Positions 19,094 through 27,643 of a DNA stretch of 60,415 nt are shown here, in pieces. The notes under the pieces were generated by a model. It was not told the origin of the DNA and searched no databases. It saw nothing but the letters and a program-made list of their open reading frames with translations. Both the position numbers and the translations under genes were made by a program. Source of the stretch: Caballeronia choica (GTDB lineage Bacteria > Pseudomonadota > Gammaproteobacteria > Burkholderiales > Burkholderiaceae). The DNA is taken from positions 1-60,415 of the forward strand of contig NZ_FCON02000042.1 in the NCBI RefSeq assembly GCF_001544535.1, given 5' to 3'. How positions within the stretch are numbered: the stretch's first letter is position 1; every line of letters begins with the position of its first letter.

Positions 19094-19133
19094 AATTATG
19101 CATTTTAGCTATCGATTTTAGGAAATCAATTAA
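19094..19133 (-). promoter_or_regulatory. ahpC promoter with candidate OxyR site
   Basis: Read on the minus strand, this AT-rich stretch contains ATTGAT, ATCGATAG and CATAAT elements spaced about one helical turn apart, which resembles the four-part OxyR pattern. CATAAT fits a -10, and the hexamer 17 bases upstream is poor, as at activator-dependent promoters. OxyR control is inferred. Confidence 0.4.
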
Positions 19134-19278
19134 TTTCATTGTGGCCATGCGAAATGGCTATGGCCCTGATTTGGCGTGGTCCGGGTTCTGCTCGAAAACG
19201 GTACCGGCAGTAAGATCACTCGCACCGGTGCCGCGCCGCATGGCGCGGCTTCACCGAGCAATCCACATGGAGGTCTTC

Positions 19279-19974
19279 ATGAAAATAGGCATCATCGGGG
19301 CTGGCAATATTGGCAGCGTGCTTGCGCTGCGGTTGGTCGAAAAGGGGCACGAGGTGCGCATCGGCAACTCGCGCGGGCCGGGCACGCTCGGCGACGTCGA
19401 ACGTGAGACGGGCGCCAGGCCGGCCGAACTCAAGGACGTGGTGAAGGACGCCGAGGTGATCGTCGTGACGATTCCCGAGGCCAAGGTGCCGAACCTGCCG
19501 AAGGATCTATTCGCGGACGTGCCAGCGAGCGTCGTCGTGATTGATACGGGCAATTACTATCCACGCCACCGCGACGGGCGCATTACCGGGATCGAGAGCG
19601 GCACGCCGGAAAGCCGCTGGGTCGAGCAGCAGATCGGGCGTCCGGTGGTGAAGGCGTTCAACAACATCTACGCGGAGCATCTGCGCAGGAAGGGTGCGCC
19701 GCAGGGCACGCCGGGACGGATCGCGCTGCCGGTCGCGGGCGACGACCCGAAGGCCAAGGCGGTCGTGATGAGACTCGTCGACGAAGTGGGGTTCGATGCG
19801 GTCGATGCGGGCACGATCGACGAATCCTGGCGCCAGCAGCCCGCGACGCCGGTCTATACCGGCGATTTCGACGCGGCAGGCGTGCGCGCCGCGCTGCAAA
19901 AGGCCGATCCGGCCCGCAAGCCCGAATGGCGCGCGACCGACAACAGCCCGGGGGACTTCGCGAATCCCGCGTAG
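19279..19974 (+). CDS. NADPH-dependent F420 reductase-like oxidoreductase (NAD(P)-binding)
   Basis: This 231-residue protein opens with a Rossmann fold (MKIGIIGAGNIGSVLALRLVEKGHEVRIGNS). It contains VKDAEVIVVTIPEAKV and VVKAFNNIYAEHL, which place it in the NADP oxidoreductase, F420-dependent-type (NpdG/FSR-like) family. Burkholderia makes no classical F420 pathway that I can confirm, so the true cofactor or substrate is unknown. ATG 19279 has GGAGG 7 bases upstream. It diverges from ahpC. It ends 26 bases from the convergent peptide-binding protein gene. Confidence 0.8.
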   Translation: MKIGIIGAGNIGSVLALRLVEKGHEVRIGNSRGPGTLGDVERETGARPAELKDVVKDAEVIVVTIPEAKVPNLPKDLFADVPASVVVIDTGNYYPRHRDGRITGIESGTPESRWVEQQIGRPVVKAFNNIYAEHLRRKGAPQGTPGRIALPVAGDDPKAKAVVMRLVDEVGFDAVDAGTIDESWRQQPATPVYTGDFDAAGVRAALQKADPARKPEWRATDNSPGDFANPA

Positions 19975-20000
19975 GCCAGGTGTCGGCGACCGCGGCCGCT

Positions 20001-21632
20001 TCAGTCGAGCGTGATGCCGTCGAACCGGTGCCCGCCGAGCGGGCTGATCAGATAACCGTGCACGCGCTTCGAAATCGGCTGATAGCTGTTCGCATGCGCG
20101 ATCGGCGTGTACGGCACCTGGTCCTTGAATACCACCTGCGCCTCTTCATAGAGCTTCGTGCGCGCCTTCTGGTCGGTGACGAGGCGCGCCTTCGCCAGCA
20201 AGTCGTCGAACGGCTTGTTGCACCACTTCGCCACGTTGCTGCCGTGCACGGCGTCGCAACCGAGCGTCGTGCCGAGCCAGTTGTCGGGGTCGCCGTTGTC
20301 GCCGAGCCAGCCGTAGAGGATCGCGTCGTGCTCGCCGTTGGTCTTCGCGCGCTTGTTGTACTCGGCCCATTCGTAGCTGACGATGTTCGCCTTCACGCCG
20401 ATCTTCGCCCAGTCCGACTGGATCAACTGCGCCATCAGGCGCGCGTTCGGGTTGTAGCCGCGCTGCACCGGCATCGCCCAGAGCGTGATCGTGAAGCCGT
20501 CCGGAAAGCCCGCCTGCCTGAGCAATTCGCGCGCCTTCGCGGGATCGTGCGGCGCGTCTTTCAGCGCGGCGTTGTACGACCATTGCGACGGCGGCATCGG
20601 GTTCGTCGCGACGGTCGCCGCGCCTTCGTAGACGGTCCTGATGATCGCCTGCTTGTCGACGGCCATGTCGAGCGCGCGGCGCACGAGCACGTTGTCGAGC
20701 GGCTTGTGGGTGGTGTTGTAGCCGACGTACGCGACATTGAAGCCGACGCCCGACAGAACCGCGAGCTTCGGATCGCGACGCGCGGTGGCGATATCGGCGG
20801 GGCGCGCGAACGACGTCACCTGGCATTCGCCGCTCGCGAGCTTCTGCATGCGCACGGCCGCGTCGGGCGTGATCGAGAACACGAGCTTGTCGATGTGCAC
20901 ATCCTTCTTGTTCCAGTACGTCGGGTTTGCGTCGTAGCGGATGGTCGCGTCCTTCTGGTAGTCGCGGAACACGAAAGCGCCGGTGCCGACCGGCTTCAGG
21001 TTGATATCCTCGGGCTTGCCGGACTTCAGCAACTGCGCCGCGTATTCGGCCGAGACGATCGACGCGAACTCCATCGCGATGTTGCGCACGAACACGACGT
21101 CGGGCGTCTTGAGCGTGAAGCGTACGGTGTAGTCGTCGAGTTTCTGGACCGATGCGATGTTCTTGTCGTAGCCGAGATCGGTCAGGTACGGAAAGCTGAC
21201 CGGATGCGCCTTCTGGAACGGATCGTCCGGATCGATCATGCGCTTGAACGTGAACACGACGTCGTCGGCGTTGAAGTCGCGCGTGGGCGTGAAATACGCG
21301 GTCGACTGGAACTTGACGCCGTGTCGCAGATGGAATGTGAAGCTCCTGGCGTCGGCGGCTTCGTCCCACTTTTCGGCGAGTCCGGGCACCAGATCGAGCG
21401 AGCCGCGTTTGAACTCGACGAGCGTATCGTAAACAGCGTGTGCGCCGGCGTCGAAGTCGGTGCTGGTCGTGTACTGCGCGGAATCGAAGCCGGCCGGGCT
21501 GCCTTCGGAGCAGAACACGAGCGTTTTGCTGGCGGCGGACGCGGCGCCGGGCATCGCGCCAAACGCGGCAAGCAACGAAACGGCGAGGGCGCACAGCGCC
21601 GGCGGGCGCGGGAAGAGGCGTGAGCGGATCAT
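20001..21632 (-). CDS. ABC transporter substrate-binding protein, peptide family (DppA-like)
   Basis: This 543-residue periplasmic protein has a signal peptide (about 1-33, LCALAVSLLAAFGAMPGAASA) and an SBP family 5 domain. Signatures include TLVFCSEGSPAGFDSAQYTT, NADDVVFTFKRMIDPDDPF and the conserved region around VRRALDMAVDKQAI. Resemblance is highest to dipeptide-binding DppA. No permease or ATPase genes are adjacent, so it is an orphan receptor in this window. ATG 21632 starts a proper signal peptide; longer in-frame extensions do not look secreted. Confidence 0.88.
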   Translation of the reverse strand: MIRSRLFPRPPALCALAVSLLAAFGAMPGAASAASKTLVFCSEGSPAGFDSAQYTTSTDFDAGAHAVYDTLVEFKRGSLDLVPGLAEKWDEAADARSFTFHLRHGVKFQSTAYFTPTRDFNADDVVFTFKRMIDPDDPFQKAHPVSFPYLTDLGYDKNIASVQKLDDYTVRFTLKTPDVVFVRNIAMEFASIVSAEYAAQLLKSGKPEDINLKPVGTGAFVFRDYQKDATIRYDANPTYWNKKDVHIDKLVFSITPDAAVRMQKLASGECQVTSFARPADIATARRDPKLAVLSGVGFNVAYVGYNTTHKPLDNVLVRRALDMAVDKQAIIRTVYEGAATVATNPMPPSQWSYNAALKDAPHDPAKARELLRQAGFPDGFTITLWAMPVQRGYNPNARLMAQLIQSDWAKIGVKANIVSYEWAEYNKRAKTNGEHDAILYGWLGDNGDPDNWLGTTLGCDAVHGSNVAKWCNKPFDDLLAKARLVTDQKARTKLYEEAQVVFKDQVPYTPIAHANSYQPISKRVHGYLISPLGGHRFDGITLD

Positions 21633-21920
21633 TTTTCTTGTTCGCACGAAAGAGGTGGCCGATGCAGGGTTGGAATGGCGCCGCGCGGGCGGGCGTAGCC
21701 CGTACTCTACCAAGCGATGAATTTTGCCTGAACCGATGTTTTTTGCTTTCGATAGCCCCATCGCGCACTCGTTACACGCGCCCAAAAATCCGCGAAAAAC
21801 CCCGGTGATCGGTTGAAAATCTGCAAACTTTTCCGAGGGGCTTTAACATGACGTCCCGGGCAGCCGTATTTGCCGGCGTCTGAAATCGGGCGCCGAAGCC
21901 TCAGACTTACCGAACCAGCC

Positions 21921-22607
21921 ATGAAAACCGTTTCCGATTCGCATGACGCAGAAGATGCACAAGCCGTGCAGGACCCTGATCCCCACTTCGGCCAGTGCCG
22001 TCCGAACGAGGACGTCGAGCTTGCCGCGAAGGCCACGATTCCGACGCGCTACGGCACGTTCGCCTCGTACGTCTATCGCGTGAAGCGCACGGACATCGAG
22101 CACATCGTCTTCGTGATGGGCGACGTGCGCAACGGCGAGTCCGTGCTGACGCGCCTGCACTCGGAGTGCGTGACGGGTGACGTGTTCGGATCGTACCGTT
22201 GCGATTGCGGTGAGCAGCTCGACCTGGCGCTGCGCTATATCGCAGCCGAGGATCGCGGCATCCTGCTGTATCTGCGCGGACACGAAGGGCGCGGAATCGG
22301 CCTCGCGAACAAGATTCGCGCGTATGCGCTGCAGGAGCAGGGGCTCGATACCGTCGATGCGAACCTGCACCTCGGCCTCCCCGACGACGCCCGCGAATAC
22401 GATTCCGCCGCCGCGATACTGCGCGCGCTGAACGTGAAATCGGTGCGGCTGATGAGCAACAATCCGTCGAAGTTCGACACGCTGCTCAAGCACGACATTC
22501 CGGTTTGCGAGCGCGTTGCGCTCGCCATTCCGATGCGCGAGGAGAACGAGCGCTACATCAAGACCAAGCAGGCCCGCTTCGGGCATTACTTCGACGAGAA
22601 CGAATAG
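21921..22607 (+). CDS. ribA: GTP cyclohydrolase II
   Basis: This 228-residue enzyme opens GTP to the diaminopyrimidine precursor of riboflavin. Zinc ligands are Cys83, Cys94 and Cys96 in [31 protein letters not shown] carries the catalytic arginine region and MSNNPSK binds the nucleotide. It is a stand-alone RibA without the RibB domain. ATG 21921 was chosen because the preceding in-frame codons are not conserved. No FMN riboswitch was recognised upstream, so it is probably not under that control. Confidence 0.95.
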   Translation: MKTVSDSHDAEDAQAVQDPDPHFGQCRPNEDVELAAKATIPTRYGTFASYVYRVKRTDIEHIVFVMGDVRNGESVLTRLHSECVTGDVFGSYRCDCGEQLDLALRYIAAEDRGILLYLRGHEGRGIGLANKIRAYALQEQGLDTVDANLHLGLPDDAREYDSAAAILRALNVKSVRLMSNNPSKFDTLLKHDIPVCERVALAIPMREENERYIKTKQARFGHYFDENE

Positions 22608-22611
22608 CCGT

Positions 22612-22791
22612 CTAGAACGGGATCTGGGAACCTTTCTTTGAGAGGTCTACGACCGCGACATTCACGGTCTTAGCGAAGTCTTGTTCGCGAGACAGTCTGC
22701 TTTTGAATCTTTCGAGCGCGCGGTTCAAACGAAACGCCGCGAGCAGAACTATTAGCGCCAATAGGCCTTTGTCAATTATCGTGAGCAACAC
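22612..22791 (-). pseudogene. Short membrane protein fragment, possibly truncated
   Basis: This open frame of 59 codons starts at a GTG (22791) and encodes one transmembrane helix (LLTIIDKGLLALIVLLAAF) followed by a basic segment (RLNRALERFKSRLSREQ). It ends in SKKGSQIPF. The reading frame continues upstream with EFWKQ before the GTG, which looks like the real beginning of a longer family member whose ATG is missing. The fragment is much shorter than proteins of this general look. It may still be translated from the GTG. Confidence 0.35.
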
Positions 22792-22810
22792 CTGCTTCCA
22801 GAATTCGCAA

Positions 22811-22975
22811 TTATTCCTTGATGCTCTCGAAATCTGTGCTCGGCAAGGTCAGCGTACAAAGCAATCGGCTGCCATCGATCACCGACATCCAGTCAACTGG
22901 CGAAGCGGTGGGATCGATCAGCACAGGGCACATGAAAACCGCTGAATAAGCAAACCTCTGCTGCAACCAAGACAT
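22811..22975 (-). CDS. Small ORF of unknown function downstream of sugar permease gene
   Basis: This 54-codon frame starts with MSWLQQRFAYSAVFMC and ends in STDFESIKE. It lies 14 bases after the permease gene and 19 bases before the membrane fragment on the same strand, so it could be the tail of the transporter operon. The ribosome site is weak and I recognise no family. It may be noncoding. Confidence 0.25.
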   Translation of the reverse strand: MSWLQQRFAYSAVFMCPVLIDPTASPVDWMSVIDGSRLLCTLTLPSTDFESIKE

Positions 22976-22989
22976 GGGATGGGAGCTCG

Positions 22990-23871
22990 CTACTTCAATC
23001 CGCCCGAAAAACCCTGCATCAAGTAGCGCTGCACATAGCCCGCGAGCAGAAGCGTCGGCACTGACGAAATCAGCCCCGCGCTCATCAGTTCTCCCCAGTC
23101 GATGCCGTTCTCGGTCACATAGCCCGCCATGACAAGCGGCAGCGTGAAATGACTTGGCGACGAGACGAACAACAGCGCCAGCAGAAACTCGTTCCATGCA
23201 GTGATGAACACAAAGATGGCGGTGGCAACGAGACCCGGTGCGCAAAGCGGTATGACGATGAAGACGATGCGCTGTGCAAGATTCGCGCCGTCGAGCGCTG
23301 CGGCCTCTTCGAAGTCGATCGGTACATCGCGCACGAACGGCAGCAACATCCAGATCGCCATCGGCAGCGTGTACAGCTGATACGCGAGTATCAGCCCGAA
23401 CAGGGAATCGAGCAGATGGAGCCACTTTGCCAGCGAAAACAGCGGTACGGCCACCGCAATCGGCGGCATCAGCTTGAGTGCGAGCACGAGCATCAGGAAC
23501 ACCACATCGAGCCGCGCCGGAAACGCAAGTCGCGCGATGGCATAGGCGGCCGGAAAAGCCAGGGCGAGTGCGAGCACCGTGGCGCCCAGCGCGACCCACA
23601 CTGAATTCAGCACCGACCGGGCCATGCCGCTTTCCCACACCGCCGCGAAATGCTCGAACGTGGGCGCGGAAGGCCACAACGCAAGCGGATGAGCCAGGCG
23701 TTCCAGCGTGGGCGTGAAGGCCGCGCCGGCCATCCATACGCACGGCAGCACCAGCACCGCCAGCGCAACGAGCCGCAACAGCCCACGCACCGCGGCACCG
23801 GACGAGCGTCGCGCGAAACCCTGCAAGCGCGCGACCGGCATCACCGGTCGCGCTTGACGGCCGATTTCCAT
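22990..23871 (-). CDS. Carbohydrate ABC transporter permease (MalG/UgpE type)
   Basis: This 293-residue inner-membrane protein has six predicted helices and the ABC permease EAA loop (EEAAALDGANLAQRIVFIVIPL). It belongs to the second permease type of CUT1 sugar importers. ATG 23871 has GGGA upstream and would overlap the preceding permease by 31 bases. The alternative ATG 23841 makes a TGATG stop-start overlap and is also reasonable. It works with the permease and binding protein upstream. No ATPase is encoded nearby. Confidence 0.85.
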   Translation of the reverse strand: MEIGRQARPVMPVARLQGFARRSSGAAVRGLLRLVALAVLVLPCVWMAGAAFTPTLERLAHPLALWPSAPTFEHFAAVWESGMARSVLNSVWVALGATVLALALAFPAAYAIARLAFPARLDVVFLMLVLALKLMPPIAVAVPLFSLAKWLHLLDSLFGLILAYQLYTLPMAIWMLLPFVRDVPIDFEEAAALDGANLAQRIVFIVIPLCAPGLVATAIFVFITAWNEFLLALLFVSSPSHFTLPLVMAGYVTENGIDWGELMSAGLISSVPTLLLAGYVQRYLMQGFSGGLK

Positions 23872-24710
23872 ATGTATCCCGAGACCAGTACCGCGCATGT
23901 GACCAGCATCAGTACCGAAGCCGCGCTGGCGGGCCCAACGTTGAAGAACCGGAAGCCCGTGTCGTAGATGTAGGTCGACAGCGTCTGCGTGGCATTGCCT
24001 GGACCGCCGCCCGTCAACGCGTATACCTTGTCGAACAGCTTGAAGGTGTCGATCGACCGCAGCAGCATGGCAAGGGCGACATGCGATGCAACGAGCGGGA
24101 GCGTGATGTACCGCAGGCACTGCCATTCGTTCGCACCGTCGGTGCGCGCCGCCTCCACGATGTCAGGCGGAATCGACTGTAGCCCCGCGAGAATGACGAG
24201 GAATGCCATCGGCGTCCATTGCCAGACATCGACGAGCATCAGCGACCAGAGCGCGAGGTGCGGATCGGATAGCCAGGGCACTCGCGACAGACCTGCCGCC
24301 GTGAGCAACGCATTCAGGAAGCCGTTGTAGTTGAGCCAGTTGCGCCAGATGGCGGAGCAGACGAGCGTGGAAAGCATCATCGGCAGCACGGCGAGCGGCA
24401 AAGCGATGCGCCGGCCCGGAAATCTGCGGACGAACAGTAGCGCGAGCGCAAGTCCGAACAGGACTTCAGCGATCGAGGCTACGATCGTGAACTGAATTGT
24501 ATGCACGAAACTCGTGCCGAACTCGCCGTCCGCAATGACCGATCGGTAGTTGGCGAGCCCGATGAACGAGCGGTGCCCCGACGCGTAATCCACTGAGAAA
24601 AACGAATCGATCAGCACGCGTACTACCGGGTAGAGTGCCAGCACGCCGAGGACGAGCACGGCTGGACTCATCAGGACGATCAGCGGCAGGTAACGTCGTA
24701 ACCGGCTCAT
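23841..24710 (-). CDS. Sugar ABC transporter permease (MalF/UgpA type)
   Basis: This 289-residue protein has six membrane helices. The EAA loop is EAARTDGANEWQCLRYITLPL, the CUT1 first-permease signature, and ALTGGGPGNATQTLSTYIY is the classic downstream motif. It lies 28 bases after the binding-protein gene and overlaps the second permease, indicating one operon. The substrate is unknown; sugars, polyols and glycerol phosphate are all possible. Confidence 0.9.
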   Translation of the reverse strand: MSRLRRYLPLIVLMSPAVLVLGVLALYPVVRVLIDSFFSVDYASGHRSFIGLANYRSVIADGEFGTSFVHTIQFTIVASIAEVLFGLALALLFVRRFPGRRIALPLAVLPMMLSTLVCSAIWRNWLNYNGFLNALLTAAGLSRVPWLSDPHLALWSLMLVDVWQWTPMAFLVILAGLQSIPPDIVEAARTDGANEWQCLRYITLPLVASHVALAMLLRSIDTFKLFDKVYALTGGGPGNATQTLSTYIYDTGFRFFNVGPASAASVLMLVTCAVLVSGYIWKSAVKRDR

Positions 24711-24738
24711 CGACGCGTTGCCCCGATTGCCTGCGCTG

Positions 24739-25995
24739 TCACTGCGATACGGCGTTGGCCTGGGCGATCTTCTGCGCGGCCTGACGCAAGGCTGCGTCGG
24801 GCGCAGCCTGTCCCGTCAGCGCGAGTTGCAACGCGTCGCCGAGAATCGCCTCGATCTGCTGCCAGTCCTTCACTCGAGGCCGCGCGCGGCCGGCTTCGAG
24901 CGCCTTGAGCTGGTCCGGATACCAGCGATATTGCTTGACGAGCGTCGGATTTGCGAAGACGCTCTTGCGCGTCGGCGGAATGCCGAGCACGGCAAGTTGC
25001 GTTTGCGTCGTTGACGAAGTCAGATACGCAAGAAAATCCGCTGCCACTTTCGGATGCGCTGCATCTTTCGCAATGCCCATTTGCCAGATGCCGAGCATGG
25101 GCGCCGGCCCCTTGACCTCTCCTGGCGGAGGTTGCAACGCGATCTGGCCGACGACGCGCGACTTCGCTGGATCGTCGAGCGCAGGCAGCCATGCGGGCCA
25201 CACTTCGATGGCCTGTGCGGCCGTACCGCCCTGCAACGCGTCGCGCACTTCGCCGGCGCCATAAACATCGACGTCCTTCGGTGCCCACTTCTTGAGGGCG
25301 AGGAGCATCTTCAGCGCGGCCAGCGCCTGGGGCGAATCGATCGTGACCTTGCCGTCCGTGTCGACGACTTCTCCGCCATACGCCCAAAGCATCGGCAGAA
25401 AGCCGGTGACGACGGGGTTGCCCTTCATGCCGCGAAACACGACGGCCGAAACGTCCTTGTCGGCGGTACCGATGGTCTGTGCGATCTTCAGCACGTCGTC
25501 CCACGTGCGCGGCGGCTGCAGGCCGCGACTCGCCAGCAGATCCTTGCGATAGGCAAACATCTCGACGTTGCCGACGATCGGCATCGCGTACAAGGTGCCC
25601 GTCGGCGCGCGGCCCAGGGAGACCGTGGACGACACCATGTCAGCATCTGCGAGCGTGGCAGGCAGCGGCAGGAGCCATCCGTTAGCGATGAATTCGGGGG
25701 ACCAGGTGTCGTCCATCATCACCAGGTCATACGCGCGCGTGTTTTCCCGCAACGAGAGCTTCAGCTTCTGATAGAGGTCGTTGTTCGGCAGTTTCAGCAA
25801 CTCGATATCGACGCCCGGATGCTGTTTCTTGTAGCCGTCCACAGCCTGCGCGAGCCCGCGGCCGTAGATGTCATCCCGGCCTGCGATCACGAGATCCGCG
25901 GCATGGGCTCCAAGTGCGGCGATGGACAGGGAAGTCGCGACAGAAGCCGCGCGAAGGCAGGAGAAAAGGGTCGTCCACTGGATCATTGAAGCCAT
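24739..25995 (-). CDS. Extracellular sugar-binding protein of CUT1 ABC importer
   Basis: This 418-residue binding protein has a signal peptide (about 1-33, SVATSLSIAALGAHAA). A type 1 sugar-binding fold follows: DIELLKLPNNDLYQKL, YDLVMMDDTWSPEF and FRGMKGNPVVTGFLPMLWAYGG. It captures a sugar or polyol in the periplasm and hands it to the two downstream permeases. It is the first gene of the operon. A second in-frame ATG three codons later is possible. An operator-like palindrome lies upstream at 26022-26033. Confidence 0.9.
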   Translation of the reverse strand: MASMIQWTTLFSCLRAASVATSLSIAALGAHAADLVIAGRDDIYGRGLAQAVDGYKKQHPGVDIELLKLPNNDLYQKLKLSLRENTRAYDLVMMDDTWSPEFIANGWLLPLPATLADADMVSSTVSLGRAPTGTLYAMPIVGNVEMFAYRKDLLASRGLQPPRTWDDVLKIAQTIGTADKDVSAVVFRGMKGNPVVTGFLPMLWAYGGEVVDTDGKVTIDSPQALAALKMLLALKKWAPKDVDVYGAGEVRDALQGGTAAQAIEVWPAWLPALDDPAKSRVVGQIALQPPPGEVKGPAPMLGIWQMGIAKDAAHPKVAADFLAYLTSSTTQTQLAVLGIPPTRKSVFANPTLVKQYRWYPDQLKALEAGRARPRVKDWQQIEAILGDALQLALTGQAAPDAALRQAAQKIAQANAVSQ

Positions 25996-26347
25996 GGCTC
26001 TCGAATTCCTCTCGGGGTAGGCGTATGCATACGATGAGTCCAGAGCTACTCACCCGCTTTTTTTGTCGCGCGCAGAGTCGCGTGAAAATGGATGCCAGAT
26101 GCGGCAGCGGGGATTGCAGCAACCTATCATGACAGCCATGTGTCAGCAATGAGGGTTGCCGCGTAGCGTCCGAATCCGCACGCGGGCAGGATTGCCGTGG
26201 TCGGCACCGCGCCGCGACCGCCCTCCGCTGGCCATGGCGCGGGTTGAAGCTTGCCGCGCTTGATCGCGGCATGCCACTTTACGGTCATGTATGTATTCGG
26301 GATCAATCTGGTGGAGTGCTTCACGTAAGAACCACTCCCCAGTCGCC
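25996..26347. other. Intergenic region between sugar importer and cyanase genes
   Basis: It holds the promoter of the sugar-binding protein and the end of the cyn operon. A 65-codon GTG-started frame on the minus strand (26127-26324) was considered and not called. Confidence 0.4.
26022..26033. promoter_or_regulatory. Palindrome CGTATGCATACG upstream of sugar importer
   Basis: A perfect 12-bp palindrome lies 27 bases before the binding-protein start, where an operator for a LacI- or GntR-type sugar regulator would sit. No regulator gene is adjacent. Operator role is inferred. Confidence 0.3.
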
Positions 26348-26818
26348 TCAGAACGGCTTGGTCGGCAGATATTTTCCGTCGAGCGTGATCACCGCACGCG
26401 AGCCGCCTTCCGGATCGTCGACTTTCTTGATGTCGAGCTTGAAATTGATTGCGCTGATGATGCCGTCGCCGAACTTCTCATGAACCAGCGCCTTCAGCGT
26501 CGAACCATAGATCTGCACCATTTCGTAGAACCGGTAGATCGTCGGATCGGTCGGCACGCCGCCCGGGATGCTGCCGCGCACGGGGATGGTTTGCAGCAGG
26601 CGAACTGCGTCTTCGCCAAGTTCGAGCTTGTCGGCCACGACCTTCGCGGCGTCGGTCGGCAACGGATGCTGCCCGAGTAGCGCGGCGGTGACGAAGGCGA
26701 GGCTGAGGCCAGTGCCTTCGTTGATCTGCTCGAACGTCAGGTTTTTGCGGATCTTCGCGTCGATGATCGCGTCGGTCAGGGCTTCACGGGGGGCCTGGCT
26801 ATATTGGGATTGCGTCAT
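26348..26818 (-). CDS. cynS: Cyanate hydratase (cyanase)
   Basis: This 156-residue enzyme converts cyanate and bicarbonate to ammonia and CO2. It matches E. coli CynS in length and keeps the catalytic triad Arg96, Glu99 and Ser122 ([11 protein letters not shown] and [10 protein letters not shown]). The N-terminal helical domain resembles a lambda-repressor fold and the C-terminus drives decamer assembly. It lies 42 bases after the carbonic anhydrase gene in an operon controlled by the divergent cynR. Confidence 0.97.
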   Translation of the reverse strand: MTQSQYSQAPREALTDAIIDAKIRKNLTFEQINEGTGLSLAFVTAALLGQHPLPTDAAKVVADKLELGEDAVRLLQTIPVRGSIPGGVPTDPTIYRFYEMVQIYGSTLKALVHEKFGDGIISAINFKLDIKKVDDPEGGSRAVITLDGKYLPTKPF

Positions 26819-26860
26819 GATGATGCTCCTTGAGATGGAATGAATCTGGAAAGCAGTTGA

Positions 26861-27520
26861 TCAGGCAGCGAGTTCGAGTCGAGCCGGGGTTGCACAAACA
26901 TGCGGATGTTCCGCGAGAGAGACGAAGCGGTTCGTCGTGCCGTCGAGCGTATCGATCGAGCCGGTTTCGATGTCGTACACCCAGCCGTGCAGGGCTAGAT
27001 GTCCTTGTTCCATTGCGAGCCGCACAGAAGGATGAGTTTTGATGTTCGCGAGTTGGGCAATCACGTTTTCACGGACCATCGAGTCGACCCGGTCGCGCTC
27101 GCTCTTGTGCTCACGCGCCTCGTTGACGACCTTCGCGGAATCCGCGTAATGCAGCCAATTGCGGACTGCCGGCATGTGGTCCATGCACTTGCAGGTGGCG
27201 ATGGCCGTCATCGCGCCGCAATCGGAGTGACCGCAAATCACCACATCGGTGACGCCAAGCGCGGCGACCGCGTATTCGACCGTGGCGGTCACGCCGCCCG
27301 GTTCCGGGCCGTACGACGGCACGATGTTGCCAGCGTTGCGGATCACGAACAGGTCGCCCGGCTCGCGCTGCGTGACGAGTTCCGGTACGAGCCGGCTATC
27401 CGAGCACGAGATGAACAACGTACGCGGGTGCTGACTCGTGGCCAGTTGCTTGAAAAGCTCGGAGCGCTGCGGAAACGCGTCGCGCTGGAACTTCAGGAAG
27501 CCGTCGATGATTTTTTGCAT
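26861..27520 (-). CDS. cynT: Beta-class carbonic anhydrase of the cyanate operon
   Basis: This 219-residue beta-carbonic anhydrase recycles CO2 to bicarbonate, the cosubstrate of cyanase. Zinc ligands are Cys39 (ISCSDSRL), His98 and Cys101 (CGHSDCGAM), with the Asp41-Arg43 dyad intact. ATG 27520 has GGAG upstream and opens the conserved [12 protein letters not shown]. Its place next to cynS and cynR identifies it as CynT and not a housekeeping enzyme. Confidence 0.95.
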   Translation of the reverse strand: MQKIIDGFLKFQRDAFPQRSELFKQLATSQHPRTLFISCSDSRLVPELVTQREPGDLFVIRNAGNIVPSYGPEPGGVTATVEYAVAALGVTDVVICGHSDCGAMTAIATCKCMDHMPAVRNWLHYADSAKVVNEAREHKSERDRVDSMVRENVIAQLANIKTHPSVRLAMEQGHLALHGWVYDIETGSIDTLDGTTNRFVSLAEHPHVCATPARLELAA

Positions 27521-27578
27521 GTTTCGCTCCATCCGGGTGTTAGTCGAGAACCGATGGGCAAAGAATGCGCCGCTCAAG

Positions 27579-27616
27579 CTATAGTGTCCAAGACCTGTTT
27601 ATTATTCTTCCTATAG
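27579..27616. promoter_or_regulatory. Candidate CynR operator region with two CTATAG boxes
   Basis: Two CTATAG palindromes (27579-27584 and 27611-27616) are 32 bases apart, about three helical turns, inside the 123-base gap between divergent cynT and cynR. This fits a LysR regulator touching two faces of a shared promoter region, but it is inferred. Confidence 0.35.
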
Positions 27617-27643
27617 GCAACGCCAATAGTTTGAGGGGGCTCC

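Noticed and set aside
21786-21920. Possible FMN riboswitch ahead of ribA
   Set aside because: The conserved RFN element sequence pattern is absent; only an AT-richer promoter stretch is seen.
26127-26324. 65-codon GTG-started frame after cynS
   Set aside because: Same strand as the cyn operon but weak start and no recognisable product; could be noncoding.
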